Assembly: GCA_009788065.1 (NCBI GenBank)
Contig: WQSF01000009.1
Coordinates: 1 to 52,292 of the forward strand
DNA length: 52,292 bases
Source of the DNA: Treponema sp.
GTDB taxonomy: Bacteria > Spirochaetota > Spirochaetia > Treponematales > Breznakiellaceae
Direction: 5' to 3'
Part shown: in pieces, positions 32,235 to 40,499 of the stretch
Position numbering within the stretch: the stretch's first letter is position 1
Layout: each line of letters begins with the position of its first letter
Notes under the pieces: model-generated
What the model saw: only the letters and a program-made list of their open reading frames with translations
What the model was told of the DNA's origin: nothing
Database searches by the model: none
Program-made: the position numbers and the translations under genes

Positions 32235-33318
32235 CTGCAGCTCCTTTTTTCTTTCGCTTAGAAATTAAATGCCATGCGATTGCGAAAAGAATTGCGCCGA
32301 TAACGATGTATATTCGGATAGAAGCCATTAAAGTCCACACGCCGAGAACGCCCATCGGAATTAAAAGCTGCCATAATCCTACAAGGGTGATGTTCACGAA
32401 AAGCCCGAGTTTGCGCCCGAACGTAATGTAAATGCTGTATAGGAATGACGATACTGTCGATGTCGCGATTATAAAAATCAGGAACGCTTTAATTATGTTT
32501 AATACAGGATTGAAGTTTGTCCAGGCAAGAAGAAATGTAAATGTCAAATACGCGCCGAATAATAAACCGCCGATTATGAATGCTCTGCGGATATTTATTT
32601 TCTTTGCGCCCATGTCGTTATTGTCATTGTAGTCTAAGATTTTGAAGAAATACGGATAGAGGAACGGTCCGGGTATGAGTAGGATGCACAAGCGCAGTCC
32701 GTTTTTTATACTGGCAGGCTCCATTCCAAATGATAAAACATTCATGTTGCCTTGCGAATGAATAATCGCGCCGATTGTCAGCAGTAAGGCGACACCGTAT
32801 ACAACAGCCCAGCTCGCGTTATCAGTAAAGATGCTTCGTATCATTCCGTTTTTAAACAACAGGAATATGAAGAACGCTGCTGTTAAATAGGCAAGCGCAA
32901 GCCCGAATGTTCCGGTCATCGGCGTGTCTTTGAATATCATGTGTATGCCGTTTAAGTTCAGCCACACTTGAAACACGCACATTAAACCGACAACGTATTG
33001 CATAGGTTTGCTTCTGAAAACCTCGCGTACTTTTGGAATCATCGGCGCGAATATTCCGAACACTATACATGCCATAGTGTTCCCGAAAGCCCATATCAGA
33101 AACGGAATGATTCCGAAGTTCTGCGCCATTTGAATACCGACCATTAATGATCCTACTCCCGCCCATGTCGCGGCGATAGACATGGAGTAGTACCAAGAAG
33201 GTCTGTCTTTGAAATGGTTTTTCAGGCGTGTGATTACAGCAGGTTCATTAAATTTTCTCTGCTGTCCGTTTGCGGCAGCGGGGTTCTCCCCGTGCCTGTT
33301 TGTGAGATTAGTGTTCAT
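32227..33318 (-). CDS. polytopic membrane protein, transporter-like
   Basis: 363 residues from the ATG at 33318 after GGGAG. About ten membrane helices from residue 47 on; the first contains ATWAGVGSLMVGIQMAQNFG, resembling the unwound-helix glycine pattern of LeuT-fold transporters. The C-terminus is basic (SKRKKKG). It is the first gene after a near-consensus promoter and overlaps the ParB-like gene. A transporter in a tail phage is unusual; it may move a substrate for the sulfur-type enzyme or act at the envelope. No family confirmed. Confidence 0.65.
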   Translation of the reverse strand: MNTNLTNRHGENPAAANGQQRKFNEPAVITRLKNHFKDRPSWYYSMSIAATWAGVGSLMVGIQMAQNFGIIPFLIWAFGNTMACIVFGIFAPMIPKVREVFRSKPMQYVVGLMCVFQVWLNLNGIHMIFKDTPMTGTFGLALAYLTAAFFIFLLFKNGMIRSIFTDNASWAVVYGVALLLTIGAIIHSQGNMNVLSFGMEPASIKNGLRLCILLIPGPFLYPYFFKILDYNDNNDMGAKKINIRRAFIIGGLLFGAYLTFTFLLAWTNFNPVLNIIKAFLIFIIATSTVSSFLYSIYITFGRKLGLFVNITLVGLWQLLIPMGVLGVWTLMASIRIYIVIGAILFAIAWHLISKRKKKGAADA

Positions 33319-33339
33319 AAAAGTCTCCCTCAATTTGGG

Positions 33340-33368
33340 AGTATAAAGACGTGAATATTATTTGTCAA
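33340..33368 (-). promoter_or_regulatory. near-consensus sigma70 promoter of the ParB/PAPS cassette
   Basis: TTGACA (33363-33368), 17-bp spacer, TATACT (33340-33345) on the minus strand. A dyad CTCCC...GGGAG (33325-33341) spans the expected start point and could be an operator. It is the best promoter in the window and would let the four-gene cassette be expressed in the prophage state. Confidence 0.75.
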
Positions 33369-33404
33369 ATAAAATCTATTTTCCGTAGTTTCCGATGTGA
33401 TTGT

Positions 33405-33800
33405 TTATATTCCGTTATGTGCTTTTTTGTCCGACCGATCGGACAAACTTTTTAATATTTCATCAAATTTCCTACTGTACAGTTCTCTCTTACAGTATAT
33501 TTCGCTTTGTAACATTGTACTTATCAATCTGTAAATAGTTTCTTGCCGTTCCTTCTTTGAATATTTTGCCCATGATTTATTTTTATAAGTTCCCAAATCT
33601 CTTTTTATCAGCTTCTTAAATTGCGGAAAGTTCTTTGCGTTGTAACTGTGTGCGCCGCTCGCCCAATATTCTTGAAGCAAAGAATGAAACAATCTGTTTT
33701 GTTTTTCTGTAGGCGTTTCGTATTCTAAAACTTCATACTGAAAGCCTGTTTTTAATTTATCCCCTTTGAATGTTCCGGGACCGGTACAGATTATCAGCAA
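33405..33800 (-). CDS. phage protein, weakly NinB-like
   Basis: 131 residues from a TTG after GGGGG (6-base gap). YETPTEKQNRLFHSLLQEYW (about 27-46) resembles the TEKQN-LFHAL segment of NinB/recombination-type phage proteins. The rest is basic and helical. The resemblance is short, so function stays open. It overlaps the previous gene's stop. Confidence 0.5.
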   Translation of the reverse strand: MLIICTGPGTFKGDKLKTGFQYEVLEYETPTEKQNRLFHSLLQEYWASGAHSYNAKNFPQFKKLIKRDLGTYKNKSWAKYSKKERQETIYRLISTMLQSEIYCKRELYSRKFDEILKSLSDRSDKKAHNGI

Positions 33801-34225
33801 TTTATACCCCCAAATAATTCAAGCTGAGAGACTTTCGGCTTGTGTTTTCCGTAATACATATCAAACACTTCGTCATAACATAATCTTCCTGTGATCATGT
33901 TCCTTCCGTCATTTCCAGCAGCCAAAATATTCAATGCGTTATTTATTATTTTATGAATGTTTGTCTCTTCGCTGTGGTATTTCGTAAGCGATAAAAGAAA
34001 ATCAAACTTCCGCGTCAATTCCATATCTGTCCAATCGTATGTAAAATTATTTTTATTCGGTTTATCTTTTTTAATGTCGCTTACTTCGTAATACCAATAG
34101 TCATAATTATCAGCGGTAAGTTTCTTATATCGCATAAATCCGGTGTCATGTAATAACACGCCTACCGATTTGTGAACAGCATTGAATTTCCCTGCTGATA
34201 TATGAATGATGTCCTGTACCGTCAT
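33794..34225 (-). CDS. hypothetical phage protein
   Basis: 143 residues, rich in aromatic and charged residues (YDYWYYEVSDIKKDKPNKNNF), no membrane segment or recognised domain. The start overlaps the stop of a 55-residue gene (ATGA). Confidence 0.5.
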   Translation of the reverse strand: MTVQDIIHISAGKFNAVHKSVGVLLHDTGFMRYKKLTADNYDYWYYEVSDIKKDKPNKNNFTYDWTDMELTRKFDFLLSLTKYHSEETNIHKIINNALNILAAGNDGRNMITGRLCYDEVFDMYYGKHKPKVSQLELFGGINC

Positions 34226-34389
34226 TGTTCTTGTTTAAGCCAAAGTAATATTTCATCGTTATATGACAAGCCCTCTCTTTCTGGTAAAGGAATAGGCATT
34301 TTTCCTATCGTTCTTCTGTAGTTTAGCTCAATCAGAAACTCGTGCATTTCTTCAATGCTCATTTGCTTAATCCTTTCATAATTTGACAT
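34222..34389 (-). CDS. small hypothetical protein
   Basis: 55 residues from an ATG 8 bases after GGAG to a TGA overlapping the next ATG. Composition YERIKQMSIEEMHEFLIELNY, then PLPEREGL and LLWLKQEQ. Good ribosome site and coupling at both ends support a real gene. Unknown function. Confidence 0.6.
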   Translation of the reverse strand: MSNYERIKQMSIEEMHEFLIELNYRRTIGKMPIPLPEREGLSYNDEILLWLKQEQ

Positions 34390-34879
34390 ATTTTTTCTCC
34401 TCGATGTTTGTTAATACATCAATACCGCCAAACTCTTTACTTTCAATTTGATAAAAATGCCAGCCCTGTTTTTCTCCTATCTGTTTCATTCTTGCGCTAG
34501 GTGTCGGTATCTGAAAATCAAATCCACATTCCTGTATTCTCTGCATAAGTTTACAAAACTCTCCTTTCTTATTTGAAATCATCATGCTAATTACGATTAT
34601 GTTTTTTACTCGCCATAAATAAGAAGCAGGATTAAACGCATCAGATGTGAAGCCGAGTATTTTAGCAGCAGTCGTATCAATTTTGATAATCCCTTCCGGT
34701 ATATCTCTGCTACATTCAACAATTTTAAGTTCATTATCCTGATTTCTGAAATAAAAACACTTTGTATGACATACATAAGAACCAACCATATTCGGCATAA
34801 GACTATTGTCAAATGGACACGGCGTTATACATCTGCGTAATCCCAATGAACTCATCACATCTTCATAAAATACTCTCAT
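34376..34879 (-). CDS. cysteine-containing hypothetical protein
   Basis: 167 residues from the ATG at 34879 after GAGGAG. Four cysteines in RRCITPCPF and YVCHTKCFYF may bind metal. The C-terminal half has a beta/helix pattern. A longer upstream frame overlaps the preceding gene and is not favoured. Unknown. Confidence 0.5.
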   Translation of the reverse strand: MRVFYEDVMSSLGLRRCITPCPFDNSLMPNMVGSYVCHTKCFYFRNQDNELKIVECSRDIPEGIIKIDTTAAKILGFTSDAFNPASYLWRVKNIIVISMMISNKKGEFCKLMQRIQECGFDFQIPTPSARMKQIGEKQGWHFYQIESKEFGGIDVLTNIEEKKYVKL

Positions 34880-34880
34880 C

Positions 34881-35399
34881 TTATTTCTCCTCTGGAGGCA
34901 ATAACTTTGTTCCGCAATTCGGGCAGTAATTCGGAAAATCATCATCAGAGAATTCTTCTCTGTCCCAATTTCCGGGCGGTTCTTCATTACACTTAGGGCA
35001 AGTAATGTAATAACCCATCGTTTCTGATCCGTTTCCTTGCCATCTTTTGGTTACTGTTGTCGGACATGGATTAGTGTATTTATCATTACATGATAATTTT
35101 TCAGCATCCCAATACTCGCAATTATCACATTCATGTTTCTCTATAACACCAAAATCACGGATATATTTTTCATTCAGCGCATTTACAACCCAGTCGATTA
35201 TTTCATTATAGATTTTCGCTCCGTCATTATCCCAAAATAACCAGCATAGATTATCCCTGACGATGTTAAATAACCTAACAGGAACTTTCCTGTTTCCTCT
35301 GTGCTTATGTGATTTTTTCATACAAACATCAACGCCGTCCGTTTTTCCTCTTGATCTTACAAAAGGCGGTTTTAATAATTCTTTAATTGTTTCATTCAT
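34881..35399 (-). CDS. zinc-ribbon protein, hypothetical
   Basis: 172 residues from the ATG at 35399 after GGGGG. Two metal-like clusters: CDNCEYWDAEKLSC...C (about 107-130) and a C-terminal rubredoxin-like CPKC...CPNCG pair (about 142-167). The pattern suggests a small nucleic-acid-associated zinc protein. It is one of several such genes in this early block. Confidence 0.55.
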   Translation of the reverse strand: MNETIKELLKPPFVRSRGKTDGVDVCMKKSHKHRGNRKVPVRLFNIVRDNLCWLFWDNDGAKIYNEIIDWVVNALNEKYIRDFGVIEKHECDNCEYWDAEKLSCNDKYTNPCPTTVTKRWQGNGSETMGYYITCPKCNEEPPGNWDREEFSDDDFPNYCPNCGTKLLPPEEK

Positions 35400-35401
35400 A
35401 T

Positions 35402-35551
35402 TCATCCCCCGAAAATAAAAATAAGTAAAATACAAAATAAGGAAGCGCCGAACATACACGCAATGATTTTTATAAATCCGTTGTCGTTTCTGATCACTTC
35501 GTTTATTTTGTAAATCAGATCCATCCTAATTTTCTTTTTAATCTTCCTCAT
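35402..35551 (-). CDS. small membrane protein, hypothetical
   Basis: 49 residues from the ATG at 35551 after GAGGGGG. Basic N-terminus (RKIKKKIR), then one membrane helix at the C-terminus (about 29-48). It overlaps the end of the preceding 44-residue gene. Unknown function. Confidence 0.5.
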   Translation of the reverse strand: MRKIKKKIRMDLIYKINEVIRNDNGFIKIIACMFGASLFCILLIFIFGG

Positions 35552-35672
35552 AATCTTCCCCCTCCTCAAAGTTTTGTTCGCAATCTTCGCCGTATTCATC
35601 CCAACACGGGCTGCCGTCAAGCCGGCAAACATAATTGCCGTCCATTATAAATTCCGCGTAGGGACACAACAT
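35538..35672 (-). CDS. small acidic cysteine protein
   Basis: 44 residues from an ATG after GGAGG. Cysteines in MLCPYAEF, VCRLDGSPC and EDCEQ, then a strongly acidic tail EEGEDYEED. Real by ribosome site and tight packing between neighbours. Function unknown. Confidence 0.55.
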   Translation of the reverse strand: MLCPYAEFIMDGNYVCRLDGSPCWDEYGEDCEQNFEEGEDYEED

Positions 35673-36233
35673 TTAATTTTCCTCCTCGATATAAAAAGTC
35701 GCTTTCTTTTTTGAGTTTTCAGTCAACGGTATATATTTGCTTATAGCAATGTGATCATCAGGCAATATGTTAAGTCGCCTTACTGTTGAAATAATCATAT
35801 TTATTTCGCTTTCATAATCTCGTTTCTGTATTATTGGATATTTTATAACCTTTACTTTTTTATTTTGTGTAACTTCTAACAATCCCCATTTCTCTGGAAC
35901 CTTGTCTTTTGGAATAATACCTTCAGGAGCAAGATACCATCTCTGCGATCCTATACCTTCGGTTAATACTTCATGTCTAAAAGGCTTTTTTTGATCTGCA
36001 TAAAAATCTGATCTTGATACTTTACATTCGATTAGAATTGATCTACTTCTACAATTACTGTTAAATCCTAAAATATCAGGCTGTTCACCGTATTTTGTAT
36101 TTGCATACAATTCTGTTAAAACAACAGAACATGGAGAATGACCATATTCCTTTGAACCATTACAAAATGATTTCAATAACCAGTTTCTGCCAATATTTAT
36201 AAGGTCATCATGAGTTAATTTCTCAATGTCCAT
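35673..36233 (-). CDS. PD-(D/E)XK nuclease-like protein
   Basis: 186 residues from the ATG at 36233, which overlaps the previous stop (TAATG). Nuclease-like motifs: Glu41, PDILGF (Asp53) and ILIECKVSRSDF (Glu69, Lys71). Then comes RWYLAPEGII and KWGLLEV, seen in phage MmcB/Vsr-like proteins. A DNA nuclease or a structural relative is likely; target unknown. Confidence 0.6.
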   Translation of the reverse strand: MDIEKLTHDDLINIGRNWLLKSFCNGSKEYGHSPCSVVLTELYANTKYGEQPDILGFNSNCRSRSILIECKVSRSDFYADQKKPFRHEVLTEGIGSQRWYLAPEGIIPKDKVPEKWGLLEVTQNKKVKVIKYPIIQKRDYESEINMIISTVRRLNILPDDHIAISKYIPLTENSKKKATFYIEEEN

Positions 36234-36634
36234 TATCTTAAACCTTCGGTCATCCATTTTTCGCAGACCTTATTGAATTCTTCATCATCTTCCAGATAAT
36301 AATTTTTCACATCATCATCGCGCATGGCGCGGCAAAATGTTTTTTCATTATCGGTTACGTCATCAGCTTCTACCAATTCATCATCTTTATGATGATAGAA
36401 CCTGCAATTATTACAGCAGCGCGGCACGTCAAAGGTGTTTTTCTGTTCCCATTCAACTCTTGTAACTTCTTTGTTTTTCAATTTGGCTTCCTCCATTTGT
36501 TTATTTAACAATTCATCACACTGTTTCTTATATTCGATACTGTTATTACGACCGCAAACAGCGCATCTTTCTTTGGTATTAACCGCAGTACACCACGGAC
36601 ATTTGTAAGTTATTATTTGATTTTCAGTTTTCAT
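36233..36634 (-). CDS. zinc-finger hypothetical protein
   Basis: 133 residues. First cluster YKCPWCTAVNTKERCAVCG (about 9-27). Second group RCCNNCRFYHHKDD...FC...VC with acidic spacing, typical of small phage zinc proteins. The start overlaps the regulator gene stop. Confidence 0.55.
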   Translation of the reverse strand: MKTENQIITYKCPWCTAVNTKERCAVCGRNNSIEYKKQCDELLNKQMEEAKLKNKEVTRVEWEQKNTFDVPRCCNNCRFYHHKDDELVEADDVTDNEKTFCRAMRDDDVKNYYLEDDEEFNKVCEKWMTEGLR

Positions 36635-36843
36635 AATTTTGAATCTTCCCCTGTAACTAAATATTCACAAGTAGTATTTAAAACCATTGCGACCGCGACA
36701 GCGTTGTCTACCCTAGGCGTTTTCCCATCTTTCATCCATGACAATATTGTCCATGTAGATACGCCTGATTTTTTTGCAAGTTTATCTATCGTCAATTCTT
36801 GCCTGCTTATTTCTGCATATAATCTTTCTGCAAATGGTTTCAT
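36631..36843 (-). CDS. Cro/CI-type HTH regulator
   Basis: 70 residues: helix-turn-helix QELTIDKLAKKSGVSTWTILSWMKDGKTPR (in parts, about 15-44). It has only the DNA-binding domain, so it is Cro-like rather than a full repressor. It overlaps neighbours on both sides within the early operon, away from any divergent promoter, so it is probably an accessory regulator. Confidence 0.75.
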   Translation of the reverse strand: MKPFAERLYAEISRQELTIDKLAKKSGVSTWTILSWMKDGKTPRVDNAVAVAMVLNTTCEYLVTGEDSKL

Positions 36844-37646
36844 TTATTCCCCCATGGATATTCTTGTATAAGCGGTTCTCCCCAAATTTTCTGTAAGTTA
36901 TTTTTCATAAAGACTGGTATTGATATTTTGTGACATTGAAACACTATCTTTTCTATCCATTCTCTTTTGGGTATTATCTTTTCTTTGCGGTTGCCTGTTT
37001 CTGCACCGATAATAACCCAGCGTAATGGTTCAAATTGGGGGTAGTCATAACTATTACACTCCCAACTGTCTTGTAATGGTTCTATACTTAAAAAAGTATT
37101 AAAACGGTTTGTCCATAAAGCAGGCATTTTTCTGTTTGAAACAGATGATCCAAACCAAAAATTATCCGGCATTGTATATTTCCATTTTTCTATAATTTCT
37201 TTATATTTTTTGGGGTTCTTTGTAAGAAATAAATATCTGTGTTGAGGCGCTTTTTCACATACTTTTAAAACTTTTTTAATCCATTCATCAGGAACCCAAT
37301 CCCCAAACAAATCCGCCATAGAGCATACAAATATATTCTGAGGTTTTTTTTCTTGTGCCGGTTCTTTTAAGCGGTAACGGTGTAATGTGGGTTCAAATCC
37401 GAACGGATAAGGAGCTTCACGATACCATCCTATTTTTGTTTTTGCTAATTGCGGTTCATCTAATACATAAGGCGGTAGAAAAGCATCATCTTTATATTTG
37501 TCAATGAACATTGCATTCCTTTTTCCGTAACCACCGCCAGCGAATCGTTGCGCGTGTTTTTTCGCGTAACAATAAGGACAGCCAAACTTACAACCAGTGA
37601 CAGGATTCCATGTTCTATCAGCCCAATCAATTTTTGTTTTGTTCAT
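36840..37646 (-). CDS. DUF5131 phage protein (gp37/gp68 family), radical-SAM-like
   Basis: 268 residues. WNPVTGCKFGCPYCYAKKHAQRF holds a CxxxCxxC cluster (Cys19, 23, 26) of radical-SAM type, followed by IFVCSMADLFGDWVPDEW and WVIIGAETG, typical of this common phage family. The substrate is unknown. Overlaps both neighbours. Confidence 0.8.
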   Translation of the reverse strand: MNKTKIDWADRTWNPVTGCKFGCPYCYAKKHAQRFAGGGYGKRNAMFIDKYKDDAFLPPYVLDEPQLAKTKIGWYREAPYPFGFEPTLHRYRLKEPAQEKKPQNIFVCSMADLFGDWVPDEWIKKVLKVCEKAPQHRYLFLTKNPKKYKEIIEKWKYTMPDNFWFGSSVSNRKMPALWTNRFNTFLSIEPLQDSWECNSYDYPQFEPLRWVIIGAETGNRKEKIIPKREWIEKIVFQCHKISIPVFMKNNLQKIWGEPLIQEYPWGNK

Positions 37647-37854
37647 TTTGTACCTTCTTTGGCCATGCTTTGATATAATTCTTTACTTCGATTCCACATT
37701 CATCGCACAGTTCAAAATCATATTCACGATCAGTAAAACCAAATATAGTTTTGAACGCCATCCGTATCCTATATGGTTTTGTTGCTAACCATAAAGTATT
37801 TACATTAAGTTTTTTACCGCACTTATCACATACGTTATAACCGACTCTTGCCAT
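37627..37854 (-). CDS. zinc-ribbon small protein
   Basis: 75 residues with AGGAG before ATG. CDKCGKKL and CDECG flank a basic middle, a four-Cys zinc ribbon. Overlaps the DUF5131 start. Unknown. Confidence 0.55.
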   Translation of the reverse strand: MARVGYNVCDKCGKKLNVNTLWLATKPYRIRMAFKTIFGFTDREYDFELCDECGIEVKNYIKAWPKKVQNEQNKN

Positions 37855-37864
37855 AATATTACTC

Positions 37865-38098
37865 CTATACTACCCGCGCTATATAATGTTTCCGCCGAGT
37901 GTTTAATCTTTTCGTCTGACTGCCTATCCAAGTATCAACGTACCCAGCATAGAAGCCCTTATCTTTTCGCATAACATCAAAATGCACATAAAAACCAATT
38001 CCCAGATGTCCGATGCGGTTATGATATATACAATCGCAAATATCATGTTTCAAATACCGCGGAAGCTGAAACTTCGGTTTAAGAAAATTTACTTTCAT
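37865..38098 (-). CDS. small basic protein, hypothetical
   Basis: 77 residues overlapping the methyltransferase stop (ATGA). Basic, aromatic (FLKPKFQLPRYLKHDICDC; C-terminal RRKHYIARVV), with possible Cys/His metal ligands. Unknown. Confidence 0.45.
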   Translation of the reverse strand: MKVNFLKPKFQLPRYLKHDICDCIYHNRIGHLGIGFYVHFDVMRKDKGFYAGYVDTWIGSQTKRLNTRRKHYIARVV

Positions 38099-39654
38099 GC
38101 GCTTAATACCGCCTTTGTTAATGCTTTCGCAGTATTGACAGGAACAGCGTTGCCGATTTGTTTTGTTTGTTCGGTTGTGTTACCTGTAATTTTGTAACTT
38201 TCTGGAAACCCTTGCGCCTTTTTTAATTCATCATTTTTCAACATTCTGAATCTAATGTCCAAATACATACCGGGCTGTACAAGGCAATGCTCCGCTTTGG
38301 TTACAATAGTCGTTAATGGTTCATCTATTGATTTTGCTCTGTCCTTCGCCGAGTTTTGCCCGATATTGAAAACGAAAGGCGACAACAACCCGAATCTGTC
38401 TCTTGTTTCAATTGTTTTAATCGGTTTATCTGTCGGCTCTGCCTTTCCTGTTCCGTGATAGTCAACTAACAGCGGTTCAATTATCGCACCAGCTCCGCGG
38501 GAAGTTACTGTATTCAGAGGATCATCTAACGAACGCGCTTTGTTTCCCCGGAAGTAACCTTCATTCGGTAAAATAAAAGGCTCTACTACCGCATAACGAT
38601 TTGATGTGTCCTGTGTCGGCAGCGGCTCTTCAATCGAATTGTTCCTGTTATTTGAATCAGTACCGCCGTGATAACATGATATAAACGGCTGAATTAAATT
38701 TATTCTTCCCTGCGCTAATATGGCATGAGTAGGCATATTTATAGGGCGCGGTTTTGCTCCTGTTTGATGTCCCATTATTAAAGGAACAGGCTCGATAAGC
38801 GCGTGATGTCCGCCTCCGCTTAATATCGCAGATAAAGGTTCATCTATGCTTTTAACTGTACTTGTACCATGAAGAATTGCTAAAAATGGTTTTGCATATT
38901 CTCCCCAATATTTTTCAATGCCGGAAGCTATACGTTTTAATGTTGCCTCAGCAAGTGGCTTACTGCGATCAAAGATTGACCTTCCCGCGATATTCCAGTC
39001 GATAATATCCCTGGCTGGTATCCATGGTTTTATGAATTCATTGCCTGCGCCATTCATGTGTGTAATTTCAGGCCATACAATTAACTTCTTTCCCTTAACA
39101 GCCTGAATAAATAATCTGCGGCGTGTAGTGGGATCTCCGTAATCAGCGCAATTGAGTATTTGCCAATCAACTGTATAATTCAATGCTTCCATTGCTGAAA
39201 TAAAAGCGCGGAAATACTGACCTTTAAATTTCTTTATTGGTTTCCCTTCCTGATTTAACGGTCCCCATGTTATAAACTCTTTCACGTTCTCGATGATGAC
39301 GCGCTCTACATTTATTTTTGTCAGCCAGTCTATTATCACCCATGCTGATGCGCGGCTCTGTTCGCTTCGCGGTCTACCGCCGCGGGCGTTACTGTGATGT
39401 GTGCATTCAGGCGATGCCCATAAAAGATCAAGTTTTCCCTTACGGATTATTTTTGTAGGATCAATATGTTCTACCGATTCGCATAAATGATTTGCTCCGG
39501 GGTGATTAGCGGCATGGGTTTCTATCGCACGTTCCCAATGGTTTATCGCAAATAAATTGACATTCATATCTTTCTCAAATGCTGCCTGCATAATCCCTGT
39601 GCTTTCCCCGCCAGCACCGCAGAACATATCAACTATGTTGTATTTTTTCTTCAT
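38095..39654 (-). CDS. C5 cytosine DNA methyltransferase
   Basis: 519 residues. SAM motif VDMFCGAGGESTG (8-20), catalytic Cys84 in WASPECTHHS (the usual Pro-Cys reads Glu-Cys), and ENV at 122-124. A target-recognition region has at least five repeats of about 40-45 residues with a core such as SIDEPLSAIL, SIEEPLPTQ, SLDDPLNTV, TDKPIKTI and SIDEPLTTI. The C-terminal GNAVPVNTAKAL is motif X. It probably protects phage DNA from restriction. Confidence 0.9.
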   Translation of the reverse strand: MKKKYNIVDMFCGAGGESTGIMQAAFEKDMNVNLFAINHWERAIETHAANHPGANHLCESVEHIDPTKIIRKGKLDLLWASPECTHHSNARGGRPRSEQSRASAWVIIDWLTKINVERVIIENVKEFITWGPLNQEGKPIKKFKGQYFRAFISAMEALNYTVDWQILNCADYGDPTTRRRLFIQAVKGKKLIVWPEITHMNGAGNEFIKPWIPARDIIDWNIAGRSIFDRSKPLAEATLKRIASGIEKYWGEYAKPFLAILHGTSTVKSIDEPLSAILSGGGHHALIEPVPLIMGHQTGAKPRPINMPTHAILAQGRINLIQPFISCYHGGTDSNNRNNSIEEPLPTQDTSNRYAVVEPFILPNEGYFRGNKARSLDDPLNTVTSRGAGAIIEPLLVDYHGTGKAEPTDKPIKTIETRDRFGLLSPFVFNIGQNSAKDRAKSIDEPLTTIVTKAEHCLVQPGMYLDIRFRMLKNDELKKAQGFPESYKITGNTTEQTKQIGNAVPVNTAKALTKAVLSA

Positions 39655-40487
39655 TTTTTCTGCCTCATTTCTCTTTTCTTGTATCTGTAATCAGGTTCAT
39701 TGAAAAGCATTATTTCGCCGTTCTCTACAATGCGACTTAAAACATCATTCCCCATAAGATTTTGAAAACAATCAGGGCATCCTTTCTCTTTATTCGGACA
39801 CGAATCTTTTAAGTGTGCGTTTGTGATAAGTACCGTAGGCATTAGATTTTCGTATCGCTTATTTACGATGTATGACAAGAAGTTTGTTTCCCATTCGCCG
39901 ACCTTGTGTCTGCCGATTTCATTTATTATCAATACTGGTATTGTGCAAAGTCTGCGGTACAGCTCAGGCTCTCCAGTTTTCCCGGAATAACATTCTTTCA
40001 GCATCAATTCAATTTCAAATACAGAATAAATATTCCCTCCTGTTTTTTTCAGAATAGAAGTTGCCAAGTGATTTTTTCCATTTCCGTTCTTGCCTATCAT
40101 AAGCAACATTCGCCCCTGCGGGTCGTTAGCGAACGCTAAACAAACATCTTTGAACCTTTTTAATGTAGGAGTATAAGCATCGAATGTTTCAAATGATTCA
40201 TTCCAGAACTTTTTACCGATATTCATTTCTGTCAAGTATTCTTCATACTCGCGGCGCTTTTCTTCCTCTCTGGATTTTCTCAGTGTTTCTTCTCGCTTTG
40301 CATCCTCTTCCTCTTTTTCCTCTTCCGCTATTCGCATACACTCAGGGCAATTCGCATCAAATTCTCTCCCAAATAAAACTGTCGGTATTGCTCTGTATAC
40401 GCCATGCTCTTCGCAGGTATATTCTTTTTCTTCCTGTATCGGGTGTCCTATTATTTCGCCTACCGTTTTCGCTTTTATTTCCGACAT
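39651..40487 (-). CDS. DnaC-like helicase loader ATPase
   Basis: 278 residues, AAGGAG before ATG. The N-terminal zinc knuckle CEEHGVY...CPEC lies at 25-50. A highly charged linker follows. The AAA+ domain has Walker A GKNGNGKNH (132-140, with the Asn seen in DnaC) and Walker B VLIINEIG. The gene after the DnaD-like protein fits a replication initiation pair. Confidence 0.85.
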   Translation of the reverse strand: MSEIKAKTVGEIIGHPIQEEKEYTCEEHGVYRAIPTVLFGREFDANCPECMRIAEEEKEEEDAKREETLRKSREEEKRREYEEYLTEMNIGKKFWNESFETFDAYTPTLKRFKDVCLAFANDPQGRMLLMIGKNGNGKNHLATSILKKTGGNIYSVFEIELMLKECYSGKTGEPELYRRLCTIPVLIINEIGRHKVGEWETNFLSYIVNKRYENLMPTVLITNAHLKDSCPNKEKGCPDCFQNLMGNDVLSRIVENGEIMLFNEPDYRYKKREMRQKK

Positions 40488-40499
40488 ATAAACTCCTTA

